A stretch of DNA of 64,000 nucleotides from Kitasatospora azatica KCTC 9699 (GCF_000744785.1 NZ_JQMO01000002.1:1488001-1552000), one strand, 5' to 3'. Shown: positions 16,563-25,182, counted from the stretch's first letter. The notes: generated by a model not told the origin, from the letters alone. Translations and numbers: made by a program.

Positions 16563-17273
16563 TCAGCCCAGCAGGTCCAGGATCGGGGTCAGCGCCGCCG
16601 GGCGAGCCGCCACCGGGAGGTGGGCGACCTGGTGGAAGGCGCAGCCGAGGGCGGTGGCGCCACCGTCGGCGGCGAGGTGGTCGCCGACCATCAGCACGTC
16701 GACCGGGGCCAGCCCGAGGTGGTCGCACGCAGCCTGAAAGATCGTCGGATCCGGCTTCTGCGCGCCGAACTCGTAGGAGAGCAGATAGGCGTCGACGAAC
16801 TGGTCGAAGCCGTGGCTGCGGAAGACCGGGCGCAGGTCCCAACCGATATTGCTCACCACGGCCACCGGGACGCCCCGACGGCGCAGCTCGCGCAGCGTCG
16901 ATTCGGCATCCGGGTAGGGGCGCCAGGCGGCCGGGCTCATATGACGGTCGTACAGCGCGTCCGCGTCCAGGCCCGCCAGGGGTGCGGCCGCCCGGGTCAG
17001 GGCGGTGTACGCGGCCCGGTGCTGAGCCGATGTCAGATCCCGGACCTCCCAGAGGTCCACGACCTCGGCGGGTAGCTCGCTGGGGGCGACGCCACCGGGC
17101 AGCGCGCCGAAGTGCTCCAACCGCCGCACCAACTCGGCGAGCTCGGCCTCGGCCCCGGTCTCGCCCTCGGCCGGCGTGAGGCCCGCGGCGGTGGCCACCG
17201 CGGCCACCCACTCCGCGGTCGACTCGACCCGGAACAACGTGCCACTGAAGTCGAACATGACGCCCTTGATCAC
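16563..17273 (-). CDS. HAD-family hydrolase
   Basis: 236 residues from GTG 17273. Motif I MFDFSGTLF near the N terminus (nucleophile Asp, but Ser where the second Asp is often found), motif II VVSNIG near residue 140, the motif III Lys in FGAQKPDPTIF and motif IV VLMVGDHLAADGGAT. This is a cytoplasmic phosphatase or dehalogenase-like enzyme of HAD subfamily IA. The unusual Ser in DxSGT leaves the phosphatase mechanism open to question. A TAGGCT -10-like hexamer ends 7 bases before the GTG without a ribosome site, again suggesting leaderless translation. Confidence 0.75.
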   Translation of the reverse strand: MIKGVMFDFSGTLFRVESTAEWVAAVATAAGLTPAEGETGAEAELAELVRRLEHFGALPGGVAPSELPAEVVDLWEVRDLTSAQHRAAYTALTRAAAPLAGLDADALYDRHMSPAAWRPYPDAESTLRELRRRGVPVAVVSNIGWDLRPVFRSHGFDQFVDAYLLSYEFGAQKPDPTIFQAACDHLGLAPVDVLMVGDHLAADGGATALGCAFHQVAHLPVAARPAALTPILDLLG

Positions 17274-17525
17274 GGCAACGAGCCTATGACAGCGGTGGGG
17301 GCGGGCACCAGAGCAGGCCACTCTCGGCAGATTGGCCCTGTCGAAGCGGTCCACTTGACGGCCACGCTGGGGACATGAATCTCCGTCAGCACTCGCGACC
17401 GTCCACCCAGATCACCGACTCCGTCGAGCGCGCCCGGCAGCAGCGGCAGGAGGACTGGCAGGTCCGGCCACTGCTACCACCAGGGCTCCTGCGCCGAACC
17501 GTGGCCGTCCTGAGACCGGTCGGCC

Positions 17526-18584
17526 TCAGTCGTAGTCGCAGCCGCTGACCGCCCAGGCCAGACCGGTGGCCGGATCCTCCAGGGCCAGGTGCAGATGCCA
17601 GATCTCGTCCGCCGGCCCGCACCAGGTGAAGCAGCGCATCCGGGCCACCAGGGCGTCCACCTCGGCGGAAGTGCACTGCCCGGACGGGTCGGCCATCGCC
17701 GCCAGCACCCGCCAGACGGCCAACCGCCCGCGCGCCGCGCCACCCGAGCGGCCGTAGGCTCCCGCACCCGAGCCGGCCCGCACCAGCGCGGGGTAGGCGG
17801 CGGCGAACGGGAGGTAGCCCGCCGTGACCGGTGCGTCGCGAGCGGCGGGGGCGAACAGTGCGGCGGCCTGCGGGGCGGTGCCGCGCACGCAGCGGGCTTC
17901 CAGCCACTCGCACAGTCCGCGCAGCGCGACGGTGGCGGGCTGCGCGGCACCGGGCAGTGCGACCGCCGGCTTGGGCAGCCGCAGCGGGGCCAGGCCCTCG
18001 CGGCTGTCGGGGAGCGGGAAGTGCGGAGTGGCCGCCGCGCCACCGGGGCGGTAGCTGGTGACCCGGTCGGCGGGCTCCCATCGGGCCTGCTCCCAGGGGC
18101 GCAGGGCGAGGGGGACCTCGCAAGGGGAGTCGGCGCCGGGTCGGCGGGCTCGGCCGGCTCGGCGGGCCGCCGGTTCCGCGAGCTCCCCGAGCTCCGCCAG
18201 CTCCGCCAGCTCCTCGCCGAGCAGGATCCGGGTGTGGGCGATCAGCGTGCGGACCGGTTCGGCGATCGGCAGCGGGGCCAGCTCCGCCCAGCGGTGCCGG
18301 CCGGCCAGCACCTCCCAGAGCGGGCCGACCCAGCCGTCCCGCTCCCCCGCCACCGCACCGGGGCCGGCCTCGGACTCCGCCGCCGGATCGAAGAGCCCCG
18401 CCGCGATCGGCGCCGGCGCGGCGAGCGCCAGCTCGTGGCCGAGCGCGGCCGACTCGGCAGCCGCCGCCGGCTCGCCGCCCCGGGCGAAGGCGGCCGCCCT
18501 GGTCCGGCGGTAGCTGCCGAGCAGTTCGGTCCAGCGCCCCTGGGGCGACGGCTCGCGGCGCCGCTGCTCCTCGTGCGTGATCAT
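17526..18584 (-). CDS. Conserved hypothetical protein (possibly DUF6183-like)
   Basis: 352 residues from ATG 18584. I do not recognise a catalytic motif. It is Ala/Glu/Pro rich, with an acidic leucine-rich helix near residue 130 (repeats of ELAELGELAE) and a conserved-looking C terminus ending WHLHLALEDPATGLAWAVSG. The ending, with its two-stranded pattern and terminal acidic residues, reminds me of DUF6183 proteins common in Streptomyces, but this is weak. It has no signal peptide or membrane helix. It is transcribed alone on the minus strand. Confidence 0.55.
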   Translation of the reverse strand: MITHEEQRRREPSPQGRWTELLGSYRRTRAAAFARGGEPAAAAESAALGHELALAAPAPIAAGLFDPAAESEAGPGAVAGERDGWVGPLWEVLAGRHRWAELAPLPIAEPVRTLIAHTRILLGEELAELAELGELAEPAARRAGRARRPGADSPCEVPLALRPWEQARWEPADRVTSYRPGGAAATPHFPLPDSREGLAPLRLPKPAVALPGAAQPATVALRGLCEWLEARCVRGTAPQAAALFAPAARDAPVTAGYLPFAAAYPALVRAGSGAGAYGRSGGAARGRLAVWRVLAAMADPSGQCTSAEVDALVARMRCFTWCGPADEIWHLHLALEDPATGLAWAVSGCDYD

Positions 18585-18694
18585 ATTTGTCAGCGTACGG
18601 TCCACTCGCCGCCGTTTCCTGACACCACGTCAGCTCCGGTGCGTCGCCCACGACCCCGGAGTGCCCGTGGCCTGGAGCGCCCGGGCCGGAGCTG

Positions 18695-19763
18695 TTACTC
18701 GTACTCGGTGCCGCCCTTGCGGGTCAGGTACGCCCCGCTGACCACCTTGGCGATCGCCCGGCCGCCCAGCACCGCGCTGTGCCGCTCCTCGACCGGCCGG
18801 ACCACCACGCCCTCGCGCAGGTGCAGGGCGCGGCCCGAGACGGTTTCCCGGCCGTCCGCGTGGGCCAGCACCACGGCCGGGTCGAACGGGCCGCGCCAGA
18901 CCTCGGGGACCAGCGGCAGTCGGCCCGCGAGCAGCTCGGCGGCGGACAGCCAGCGCAGCTGACCGTCGATCAGCGCCGAGACGTCGAAGGCCGCGTAGCC
19001 GGGCAGCTCGGTGCGGGCCGAGGTGCCGTAGCCGAGGTCCTGCACGCCCACGCCGAAGACCTCGCCGAAGATCCCGACCCGCTCCGCGCCCAGCTGCTCG
19101 GCCAGGCGGGCCGCCACCTCGGCGACGCCGTGGGCCCGTACCGCACGCCAGTAGAGGTTGCGCTCGTCCTCCTTGAGCGCCAGGTACTGGGCGCCGATGC
19201 CCTTGGAGGAGACCTGCACCGTGCCGGTGGCGGCGTGGTAGGTGAGCAGGCAGCAGCTGCCGTGCAGCTTCTCGGTCAGCACCACCGGCTCGCCGGGCTC
19301 GAAGATGTCGGGGAAGCGCTGCAGGTTCTCGATGTCCACCCAGGGCAGCAGGTCGGGCGCGGCCTCGACGTCGCCGTTCATCGCGGTCGGGATCGGCGGA
19401 CGCCACTTGGTGATGCCCAGCAGCTCGGCGAAGTCCTGCCCGGTGGCGGCGGCCTCGGCCAGGTCGGTGCCGGCCAGCGCGCGCGGCCGGCAGACGATGC
19501 CCTGGGAGAGCTCGCCGCGCAGCCGGACCGCCTTCACCCGGTCGGCGGCCGGGCCGGCGAGCCGGCCGGTCAGCCCGAGCTCCTCGATCAGCTCGGCGGG
19601 CAGCACCGACTGCTCGGGTATGTACACGGCGTACTCCCCCGGTGCGGTAGGCGCCCTTGGCCACGACCGCGCGGTAGAGGCCGATCTGGGCCAGCTCCAG
19701 CGCGTCGGCGTTCGGGTGGTCGAGCACGGTCAGCCGCTCGGCGGTGACCCGCAGCGTGGACAT
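18695..19763 (-). pseudogene. RNA ligase (DRB0094-type), interrupted by a single-base frameshift
   Basis: The start at ATG 19763 (G-rich ribosome site) encodes MSTLRVTAERLTVLDHPNAD and on to AYRTG; after a run of five C on the plus strand (19636-19640) the homologous frame continues as EYAVYIPEQSVLPAEL to the stop at 18695. Removing one base from that run joins both parts into about 355 residues, the usual size of DRB0094-type ATP-dependent RNA ligases. The adenylation motif EKLHGS with its Lys, the IFGEVFG motif and the final REGVVVRP/KVVSGAYL motifs are all present. The gene is thus a recent frameshift, a phase-variable run or a sequencing error. Downstream of the shift alone, 310 residues retain the nucleotidyltransferase core. 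Confidence 0.8.
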
Positions 19764-20120
19764 CGTCTCCCCCTGGTTGCGATCTTGTGCGATTCGGCTC
19801 GCGCGATTCGGCTTGGACGAATCGGCGAGCCCCCACTCTGACGGGTCGTCGGCACGTCCGGCCAGCGGTTTTCCCACGATTCGCACAGCTCGGGCAGGGT
19901 GTCCGTGTCAATCTGACTGTGTGAAGGCACAAGGGATTCAAGGCTCGCATCTGCGGCACTATGATCGGCACAACGACCGCAGCTGCGAGGAGCTCCCTCA
20001 CCCGGGGCACCCGGCCGGCGGCACCAGGGCCGCCCCCTTCCGTCGCACCGCGCGGCGGACCGGCCCGCACTTGACCGCACCGCCGTGCCCCTGTCGGGCG
20101 CGGCAGGAGGGGAACCGCTC
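19764..20120. other. 357-bp intergenic region between RNA ligase and modA
   Basis: No gene is supported. It holds a perfect inverted repeat CGATTCG (19804-19810)/CGAATCG (19818-19824) and a direct repeat of GCGATTCGGCT near the ligase start, which may control the divergent ligase gene, and the predicted modA promoter at 19937-19965. Confidence 0.5.
19937..19965 (+). promoter_or_regulatory. Predicted modABC promoter
   Basis: TTCAAG (19937-19942) and TATGAT (19960-19965) are separated by 17 bp. This is a reasonable housekeeping sigma match, 155 bp upstream of the modA start. No ModE-type site was recognised. Confidence 0.4.
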
Positions 20121-20993
20121 ATGACCACCACCCGGACCCGTACCGCCGCCACCACGCTGGCCGCGCTCGCCCTGGCCGCCGGCCTGACCGCCTGCTCCAG
20201 CAGCGGCTCGTCCTCGAAGGCCTCCTCGGACAGCTCGGCCGGCAGCTCGGCCAGTGCCTCCGGGCCGAAGCTCTCGGGCACCGTGACCGTGTTCGCCGCC
20301 GCCTCGCTGCAGGGCAGCTTCACCGAACTCGGCAAGAAGTTCGAGGCCGCCCACCCGGGCACCAGCGTGAAGTTCAACTTCGGCGGCAGCTCGGCGCTGG
20401 CCCAGAGCATCGTCGGCGGCGCCCCGGCGGACGTCTTCGCGGCGGCCTCGTCGGCCACCATGAAGACCGTCACCGACGCCAAGGGCAACGCGTCCGACCC
20501 GAAGGTCTTCGTCCGCAACACGCTGGAGATCGCGGTCCCCAAGGGCAACCCGAAGCACATCGCCGCGCTCAAGGACCTCGCCGCGCCCGGCGTGAAGGTC
20601 GCGCTCTGCGCCCCGCAGGTGCCGTGCGGCTCGGCCGCGCAGACCGCGCTGAAGGCGGGCAACGTCTCGGTCACCCCGGTCACCCAGGAGCAGGACGTCA
20701 AGGGCGCGCTGACCAAGGTGGAGCTCAACGAGGTGGACGCCTCGCTGGTCTACCAGACCGATGTGAAGGCCGACGCCGGCAAGGTCGAGGGCGTGGACTT
20801 CCCGGAGGCCGCCAAGGCCGTCAACGACTACCCGATCGCCGACCTGGCCAAGTCGACGAACCCCGACGCGGCCAAGGCCTTCGTGGCGTACGTCGAGTCC
20901 GCCGAGGCGCAGCAGGTGCTGACCGCGGCCGGCTTCCAGGCGCCGACGGCTGCCTCGCCCTCGCCCTCGGCCTCGGCCTCGCCCTCCTCGTGA
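20121..20993 (+). CDS. modA: Molybdate ABC transporter, substrate-binding lipoprotein
   Basis: 290 residues. The signal sequence ends in the lipobox LTAC (Cys near residue 25), followed by a long Ser linker and the ModA domain: VTVFAAASLQGSFTELGKKF, FNFGGSSALAQSI and APADVFAAAS are the oxyanion-binding segments. It captures molybdate outside the membrane and delivers it to ModBC. GGAGGGG precedes ATG 20121; the stop overlaps the modB GTG by 4 bp. The protein also has a Pro/Ser C-terminal tail. Confidence 0.92.
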   Translation: MTTTRTRTAATTLAALALAAGLTACSSSGSSSKASSDSSAGSSASASGPKLSGTVTVFAAASLQGSFTELGKKFEAAHPGTSVKFNFGGSSALAQSIVGGAPADVFAAASSATMKTVTDAKGNASDPKVFVRNTLEIAVPKGNPKHIAALKDLAAPGVKVALCAPQVPCGSAAQTALKAGNVSVTPVTQEQDVKGALTKVELNEVDASLVYQTDVKADAGKVEGVDFPEAAKAVNDYPIADLAKSTNPDAAKAFVAYVESAEAQQVLTAAGFQAPTAASPSPSASASPSS

Positions 20994-21787
20994 GTCGGCG
21001 CGCCTCCCGGAGCCGGATCCCGGTAGCCCTGCTGCTACCGGCGCTGCTCGGGCTGCTCTTCCTGGTGCTGCCGGTGGTCGGACTGCTGGTCCGGGCCCCC
21101 TGGCGGGCGTTGCCGGAGCAGCTGACCAGCCCCGAGGTCTGGGAGGCGCTGAAGCTCTCACTGTTCTGCGCCACCGCCGCCACAGCGGTGTCGCTGGTCC
21201 TCGGGGTGCCGCTGGCCTGGCTGCTGGCGCGCACCGAGTTCCCCGGGCGGCGGCTGATCCGCGCGTTGGTGACGCTGCCGCTGGTGCTGCCGCCGGTGGT
21301 CGGGGGCGTGGCGCTGCTGCTGGTGCTGGGCCGCAACGGGATCGTGGGGCGCTGGCTGGACTCGGCGTTCGGGATCACCCTGCCGTTCACCACCACGGGG
21401 GTGGTGATCGCCGAGGCCTTCGTGGCGATGCCGTTCCTGGTGATCAGCGTGGAGGGGGCGCTGCGCGCGGCCGACCCGCGCTACGAGGAGGCGGCCGCGA
21501 CGCTGGGCGCCTCGCGGCTGACGGCCTTTCGGCGGGTGACGCTGCCGTTGATCGCCCCGGGCGTGGGGGCCGGGGCGGTGCTGGCCTGGGCGCGGGCACT
21601 GGGCGAGTTCGGCGCGACCATCACCTTCGCCGGGAACTTTCCCGGGCGCACCCAGACCATGCCGCTGGCGGTCTACTTGGCGATGGAGAACGATCCGCAG
21701 GCGGCGATCGCGCTCAGCCTGGTGCTGCTCGTGGTCTCGATCGCGGTACTGGTCGGGCTGCGCGGCCGTTGGATGAGCACGCCGTGA
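20990..21787 (+). CDS. modB: Molybdate ABC transporter, permease
   Basis: 265 residues with five to six membrane helices and the inner-membrane transport signature EEAAATLGASRLTAFRRVTLPLIAPG (around residue 165-190, the EAA loop that touches ModC). The Pro-rich segment LPLVLPPVVGGVALL is typical of ModB. It starts at GTG 20990, overlapping the modA stop, and ends overlapping a possible modC GTG start. Confidence 0.92.
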   Translation: MSRRASRSRIPVALLLPALLGLLFLVLPVVGLLVRAPWRALPEQLTSPEVWEALKLSLFCATAATAVSLVLGVPLAWLLARTEFPGRRLIRALVTLPLVLPPVVGGVALLLVLGRNGIVGRWLDSAFGITLPFTTTGVVIAEAFVAMPFLVISVEGALRAADPRYEEAAATLGASRLTAFRRVTLPLIAPGVGAGAVLAWARALGEFGATITFAGNFPGRTQTMPLAVYLAMENDPQAAIALSLVLLVVSIAVLVGLRGRWMSTP

Positions 21788-21801
21788 CGGAGGATCAGGT
21801 C

Positions 21802-22854
21802 ATGTCCCTGGATGCGCAGCTACGGGTGGAGCGGCCGGGCTTTCTGCTCGACCTCTCGCTGCAGGCGGCCGCCGGCGAGGTGGTCGCGCTGCTCGGGCCG
21901 AACGGCGCCGGCAAGTCCACGGCGCTGCGCGCGCTGGCCGGCTTGCTGCCGCTCAGCGGGGGGCGGTTGAGCCTGGACGGGACGGTGCTGGAGGACCCGG
22001 CGGCGGACCGGCACACGCCCGCCGAGAAGCGTCCGGTGGGCGTGGTCTTCCAGGACTACCTGCTCTTCCCGCACCTGAGCGCGCTCGACAACGTCGCCTT
22101 CGGGCTGCGTTGCCGGGGCCGTTCCAAGCAGTCGGCGCGGGCGGAGGCGCTGACCTGGCTGACCCGGATGGGCCTGGAGGGTCATGCCGCCGCCCGCCCC
22201 GGCAAGCTCTCCGGCGGTCAGGCGCAGCGGGTCGCGCTGGCCCGGGCGTTGGCGGTGCGGCCGCGGCTGCTGCTGCTCGACGAGCCGCTGGCCGCCCTGG
22301 ACGCCCGTACCCGGCTCGATGTGCGCTCTCAACTGCGAAAGCACCTGGCCGAGTTCGAGGCGGTGGCGGTGCTGGTGACGCACGATCCGCTGGATGCGAT
22401 GGTGCTGGCCGACCGGCTGGTGGTGATCGAGGACGGCGCGCAGGTTCAGGCCGGCACGCCGCAGGAGGTGGCCCGGCATCCGCAGACCGACTACATCGCG
22501 CGTCTCGTCGGGCTCAACCTCTTCCAGGGGGTGGGCGGCGCGCAGCAGGTGACCTTGGCGAACGGAATGGTGCTGGCCACGGCCGAGACCGTACCCGGCC
22601 CCGCCTTCGTCGCCTTCCCGCCCTCGGCGGTGACCCTCCACCGGAGCCGGCCCGAGGGCAGCGCCCGCAACGTCTGGGAACTCACCGTCACCGGCCTGGA
22701 CCTGCACGGCGACCAGGTCCGCGCCGAGCTCACCGGCGCGCTGGAGCTGGCCGCCGACCTGACGCCCGCGAGCGCCGCAGCGCTCGACCTCGCGCCCGGC
22801 ACGGCGGTCTGGGCGGCCGTGAAGGCCGCCCAGACCCACGCGTACCAGGCCTGA
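21802..22854 (+). CDS. modC: Molybdate ABC transporter, ATP-binding protein
   Basis: About 350 residues from ATG 21802, chosen because GGAGG sits 8 bases upstream; GTG 21784, overlapping the modB stop, is the alternative. Walker A GPNGAGKS, Q-loop VVFQDYLLFPH, signature LSGGQAQR, Walker B LLLLDEPLAALD and the switch His in VTHD are all present. The C-terminal 100 residues resemble the MOP/TOBE domain that binds molybdate and limits uptake. It completes modABC. Confidence 0.92.
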   Translation: MSLDAQLRVERPGFLLDLSLQAAAGEVVALLGPNGAGKSTALRALAGLLPLSGGRLSLDGTVLEDPAADRHTPAEKRPVGVVFQDYLLFPHLSALDNVAFGLRCRGRSKQSARAEALTWLTRMGLEGHAAARPGKLSGGQAQRVALARALAVRPRLLLLDEPLAALDARTRLDVRSQLRKHLAEFEAVAVLVTHDPLDAMVLADRLVVIEDGAQVQAGTPQEVARHPQTDYIARLVGLNLFQGVGGAQQVTLANGMVLATAETVPGPAFVAFPPSAVTLHRSRPEGSARNVWELTVTGLDLHGDQVRAELTGALELAADLTPASAAALDLAPGTAVWAAVKAAQTHAYQA

Positions 22855-22863
22855 CGGCCGGGC

Positions 22864-23568
22864 TCAGGACTTCAGCAACGAGGCGGCATGAGTGAGGAGT
22901 TGCTCGTAGACGGCCGGCTGGTCCTGGTCGATGACCGGGTAGCCGCTGCCGAAGTCGCCGTTCAGCCAACGGGCCGAGATTCCGGGGTTGGCGCTGTCGG
23001 TGCCGTCGGTCAGGAAGAGGTGCGGGCTGCAGTTGACCCGACCGTCCTGGGCACTGTGGAACTGGGACATGATCGCGTGGCGGGCCGAGCCGGTGTCCAG
23101 CGCGGCGGCCAGCACCGGGACGTCCACCGCGCCGGTCTCCTCGGCGACCTCCAGGATCACGTGGCGCAGTGAGATGCACCGGCCCTGCGCCCAGAACGCC
23201 CGGCGCAGCGCCCGGTCCAGCTGCTCGCTGGCGTGCCAGCCCTGGGACTTGGCCGCGTGGACGGCCTCCAGGGCGGGCAGCGTGGTGACCGGGTAGGTCC
23301 AGTCGGGGCCCTGCCACAGGCGCCAGCCCGCCTCGGGTTCGAGGGCGCCGAGCACCGATATCTCCGAGTCCACTCCGGGGCGGGCGTTGACCTCCCGGTT
23401 GAACAACTCCAGGGGGAAGGCCCGGAAGTCGAACCAGAGCGTGCCTTCCAGACCGAGCCGCCGCCTGGTCTCGTGCAGGCGGTGCACGGCGACATGGGCG
23501 AAGGAGCAGTTGAGGTCGGTGTAGACGGCGATGGTGTCGGCGGTGACGGGCAGGCGCGGGTCCTGCAT
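22864..23568 (-). CDS. DsbA-family (thioredoxin-fold) oxidoreductase/isomerase-like protein
   Basis: 234 residues from ATG 23568 with AAGGAG upstream. The start VYTDLNCSFAHVAVHRLHE resembles the active-site strand and helix of the DsbA/HCCA-isomerase/FrnE group, with a single Cys instead of CxxC; the middle helices and the PHLFLTDGTD-like cis-Pro loop fit the fold. It is probably cytoplasmic with a glutathione- or mycothiol-type thiol role. It lies 97 bp downstream of the nitroimidazole-like operon on the same strand and could be its last gene or independent. Confidence 0.65.
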   Translation of the reverse strand: MQDPRLPVTADTIAVYTDLNCSFAHVAVHRLHETRRRLGLEGTLWFDFRAFPLELFNREVNARPGVDSEISVLGALEPEAGWRLWQGPDWTYPVTTLPALEAVHAAKSQGWHASEQLDRALRRAFWAQGRCISLRHVILEVAEETGAVDVPVLAAALDTGSARHAIMSQFHSAQDGRVNCSPHLFLTDGTDSANPGISARWLNGDFGSGYPVIDQDQPAVYEQLLTHAASLLKS

Positions 23569-23604
23569 GGGTGGGGCTCCTTGCTGTCGGGCGCGGTCAG
23601 GCTG

Positions 23605-23643
23605 TGCGGTCAAGCGGTGCGGTCAAGCGGTGCGATCAGGCGG
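23605..23643. repeat. 13-bp tandem repeat, three units
   Basis: TGCGGTCAAGCGG occurs at 23605-23617 and 23618-23630, then as TGCGATCAGGCGG at 23631-23643, in the 97-bp gap between the methyltransferase and DsbA-like genes. Confidence 0.7.
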
Positions 23644-23665
23644 TTCTGTGTCAGGCCGAGCAGTG

Positions 23666-24694
23666 TCAGGCGGTGCGGTGGTCGAAGCGGGTGAGGGTGC
23701 GAGTGCCGGAGCGCGGGCTGGAGATCACCCGGCCGCTCCAGCGGTAGCCCTGGCGGAAGGTCCGGTCGCCGTCCGGCTCGGTGACCCGGGCGAAACTGAG
23801 CACGATCCGGTCGCCCTGATGAACCGTCACCGGTTCGGCCACCGGCAGGTAGCAGTGCTTCCAACTGTCCGAGGTGGTCTCGCCGACCTGGTCGCCGGAG
23901 ATGTCCAGGGCCACGGTCGCCGAGAGCGCGGCCGCGAAGTACCCCTTGAAACCGGTGAATCGGCCGTCGCGCTGCGCCGTGAACGCCAACTCAACCTGGT
24001 AGTCGGGTGATTCGAGCGGGCTGTCGAACTCGAACCGGCGCAGCAGCCGGGGCGCGGCCAGGTAGCCGGAGAGCGGCAGGATCGTGTCGTAGTAGAGGTC
24101 GAAGGGTCCGCGTGCGCCGCGCCGGTCGAGCAGTCGGGCGAACTCCCGCTTGTCTCCGGCGTCCTGCACCTCGCCACCGGCCAACTGACTGAGCGCTTGC
24201 TCAGCGGCCACCGGGACCAGGTAGCTCTCCACCTGTCGCGGCAGCATCATCCCGCCCGGCTTGAGGAACCGGCTGCGGGCGTCGTCCAGGATCACCGGTG
24301 CGTTCTCGTTGTCCGCGAGGTTGCCGAGGATCTCGGAGACCACCAGGTCCACCCGCTCGGGCAGCTCCAGGTCGAAGGAGAGCCCGTGCAACGGGACGAA
24401 GCGGTCACCGAAGCCGGCCGCCGCCAGGTTCTCGGCGGCCTGGTCGAGGACCGACTTGTTGAGGTCGATCCCGTAGACCCGGGCGGCGCCGGCCTCCAGT
24501 GCCCAACGAGCCAGGATCCCGGTGCCGGTGCCCAGGTCCAGTACGGTGTCGCCCGGGCGGACCGCCTCGGTGATGGCGGCCTGGTAGGCGGTCATCCGCA
24601 GCCGGTCGCCGAGCATCAGATCGTGAAAGCTGTCGTCCCACTGCAGCAGCCGCTCGGAAGCGGGCAGCCAGACCTGCTCCACCTGGTAGCTCAC
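23666..24694 (-). CDS. SAM-dependent methyltransferase, PRMT-like
   Basis: 342 residues from GTG 24694 (GGAGG upstream, overlapping the Rieske stop as GTGA). Motif I VLDLGTGTGILARWALEAG and YGIDLNKS are followed by VVSEILGNLADNEN, which resembles the double-E loop of protein arginine methyltransferases, and a beta-rich C-terminal half as in PRMTs. It is the last coupled gene of the operon. Given the guanidino chemistry inferred for this operon, it could methylate a pathway intermediate, the nitroimidazole or a protein. One palindrome copy (24190-24203) is embedded and encodes Glu-Gln-Ala-Leu-Ser-Gln. Confidence 0.7.
   Translation of the reverse strand: MSYQVEQVWLPASERLLQWDDSFHDLMLGDRLRMTAYQAAITEAVRPGDTVLDLGTGTGILARWALEAGAARVYGIDLNKSVLDQAAENLAAAGFGDRFVPLHGLSFDLELPERVDLVVSEILGNLADNENAPVILDDARSRFLKPGGMMLPRQVESYLVPVAAEQALSQLAGGEVQDAGDKREFARLLDRRGARGPFDLYYDTILPLSGYLAAPRLLRRFEFDSPLESPDYQVELAFTAQRDGRFTGFKGYFAAALSATVALDISGDQVGETTSDSWKHCYLPVAEPVTVHQGDRIVLSFARVTEPDGDRTFRQGYRWSGRVISSPRSGTRTLTRFDHRTA
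24190..24203. repeat. Isolated palindrome copy in the methyltransferase gene
   Basis: TGAGCGCTTGCTCA, identical on the plus strand to the copy at 5825-5838 and complementary to the units of the arrays at 24966-25177 and 41987-42063. It is flanked by C and G to give a 16-bp palindrome. Confidence 0.75.
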
Positions 24695-25182
24695 TGGGCG
24701 CCTCCACTCTGATGCACGGTTGTCTGATGCACGGTCAGCGGATCGGTGGTGGGCCCCGCCACCGGGCAACCGGTGGCGAGGTCGAAGGTGGTGCGGTGCA
24801 GCGGGCAGGTGATCCGCAGGGTGCGGGCGTTGACGTAGCCGTGCACCAGGCGGCCCTTGCGATGCGGGCAGGCGGCGTCGATCACGAACTCCCGGCCGGC
24901 GACCCGCACCCGCAGGCGCTCGCCGCCGTCCAGCTCGGTGAGGACGGGATCGCCGGCGGGGTCGCTGAGCAAGCGCTCAGTCAGCTGGGCGGGCTCTCTG
25001 AGCGAGCGCTCAGTCACTTCGGCGGGGTCGCTGAGCAAGCGCTCAGTCACCTCAGCAGGCTCACCGAGCAAGCGCTCAGCCACCTCGGCGGACTCCCCGA
25101 GCAAGCGCTCAGTCACCTCGGGGGACTCGCTGAGCGAGCGCTCAGTCACCTCGGGGGACTCGCTGAGCAAGCGCTCAGTCAT
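24691..25182 (-). CDS. Rieske [2Fe-2S] ferredoxin-like protein with N-terminal 11-residue repeats
   Basis: 163 residues. The C-terminal 90 residues carry the Rieske motif CPH...(17)...CPLH, so a His2Cys2 2Fe-2S cluster is expected, as in small Rieske ferredoxins. The first 78 residues are seven copies of an 11-residue unit of the type VTERLLSESPE, created by a 33-bp DNA repeat. ATG 25182 overlaps the oxidase stop (ATGA) and the stop overlaps the methyltransferase start. Next to a haem-oxygenase-like diiron oxidase, it is a likely electron donor for N-oxygenation. The repeat-coded arm is absent from normal Rieske ferredoxins; translation could alternatively begin further in. Confidence 0.8.
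   Translation of the reverse strand: MTERLLSESPEVTERSLSESPEVTERLLGESAEVAERLLGEPAEVTERLLSDPAEVTERSLREPAQLTERLLSDPAGDPVLTELDGGERLRVRVAGREFVIDAACPHRKGRLVHGYVNARTLRITCPLHRTTFDLATGCPVAGPTTDPLTVHQTTVHQSGGAQ
24966..25177. repeat. Seven-copy 33-bp array of the palindrome TGAGCAAGCGCTCA
   Basis: Copies begin at 24966, 24999, 25032, 25065, 25098, 25131 and 25164, exactly 33 bp apart. Cores are TGAGCAAGCGCTCA, TGAGCGAGCGCTCA or CGAGCAAGCGCTCA, so the GAGC/GCTC arms are invariant while the 19 bp between cores vary more. It lies inside the Rieske coding sequence in frame. The 33-bp period is close to three DNA turns, so bound dimers would lie on nearly one face. Confidence 0.9.

Noticed and set aside
17375..17548. 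57-codon plus-strand ORF
   Set aside because: It overlaps the end of a convergent gene, has no ribosome site and is Arg/Pro rich as expected from GC-biased shadows.
24966..25177. CRISPR array
   Set aside because: Repeats are 33 bp apart with short related spacers, lie in frame inside a gene and have no cas genes nearby.
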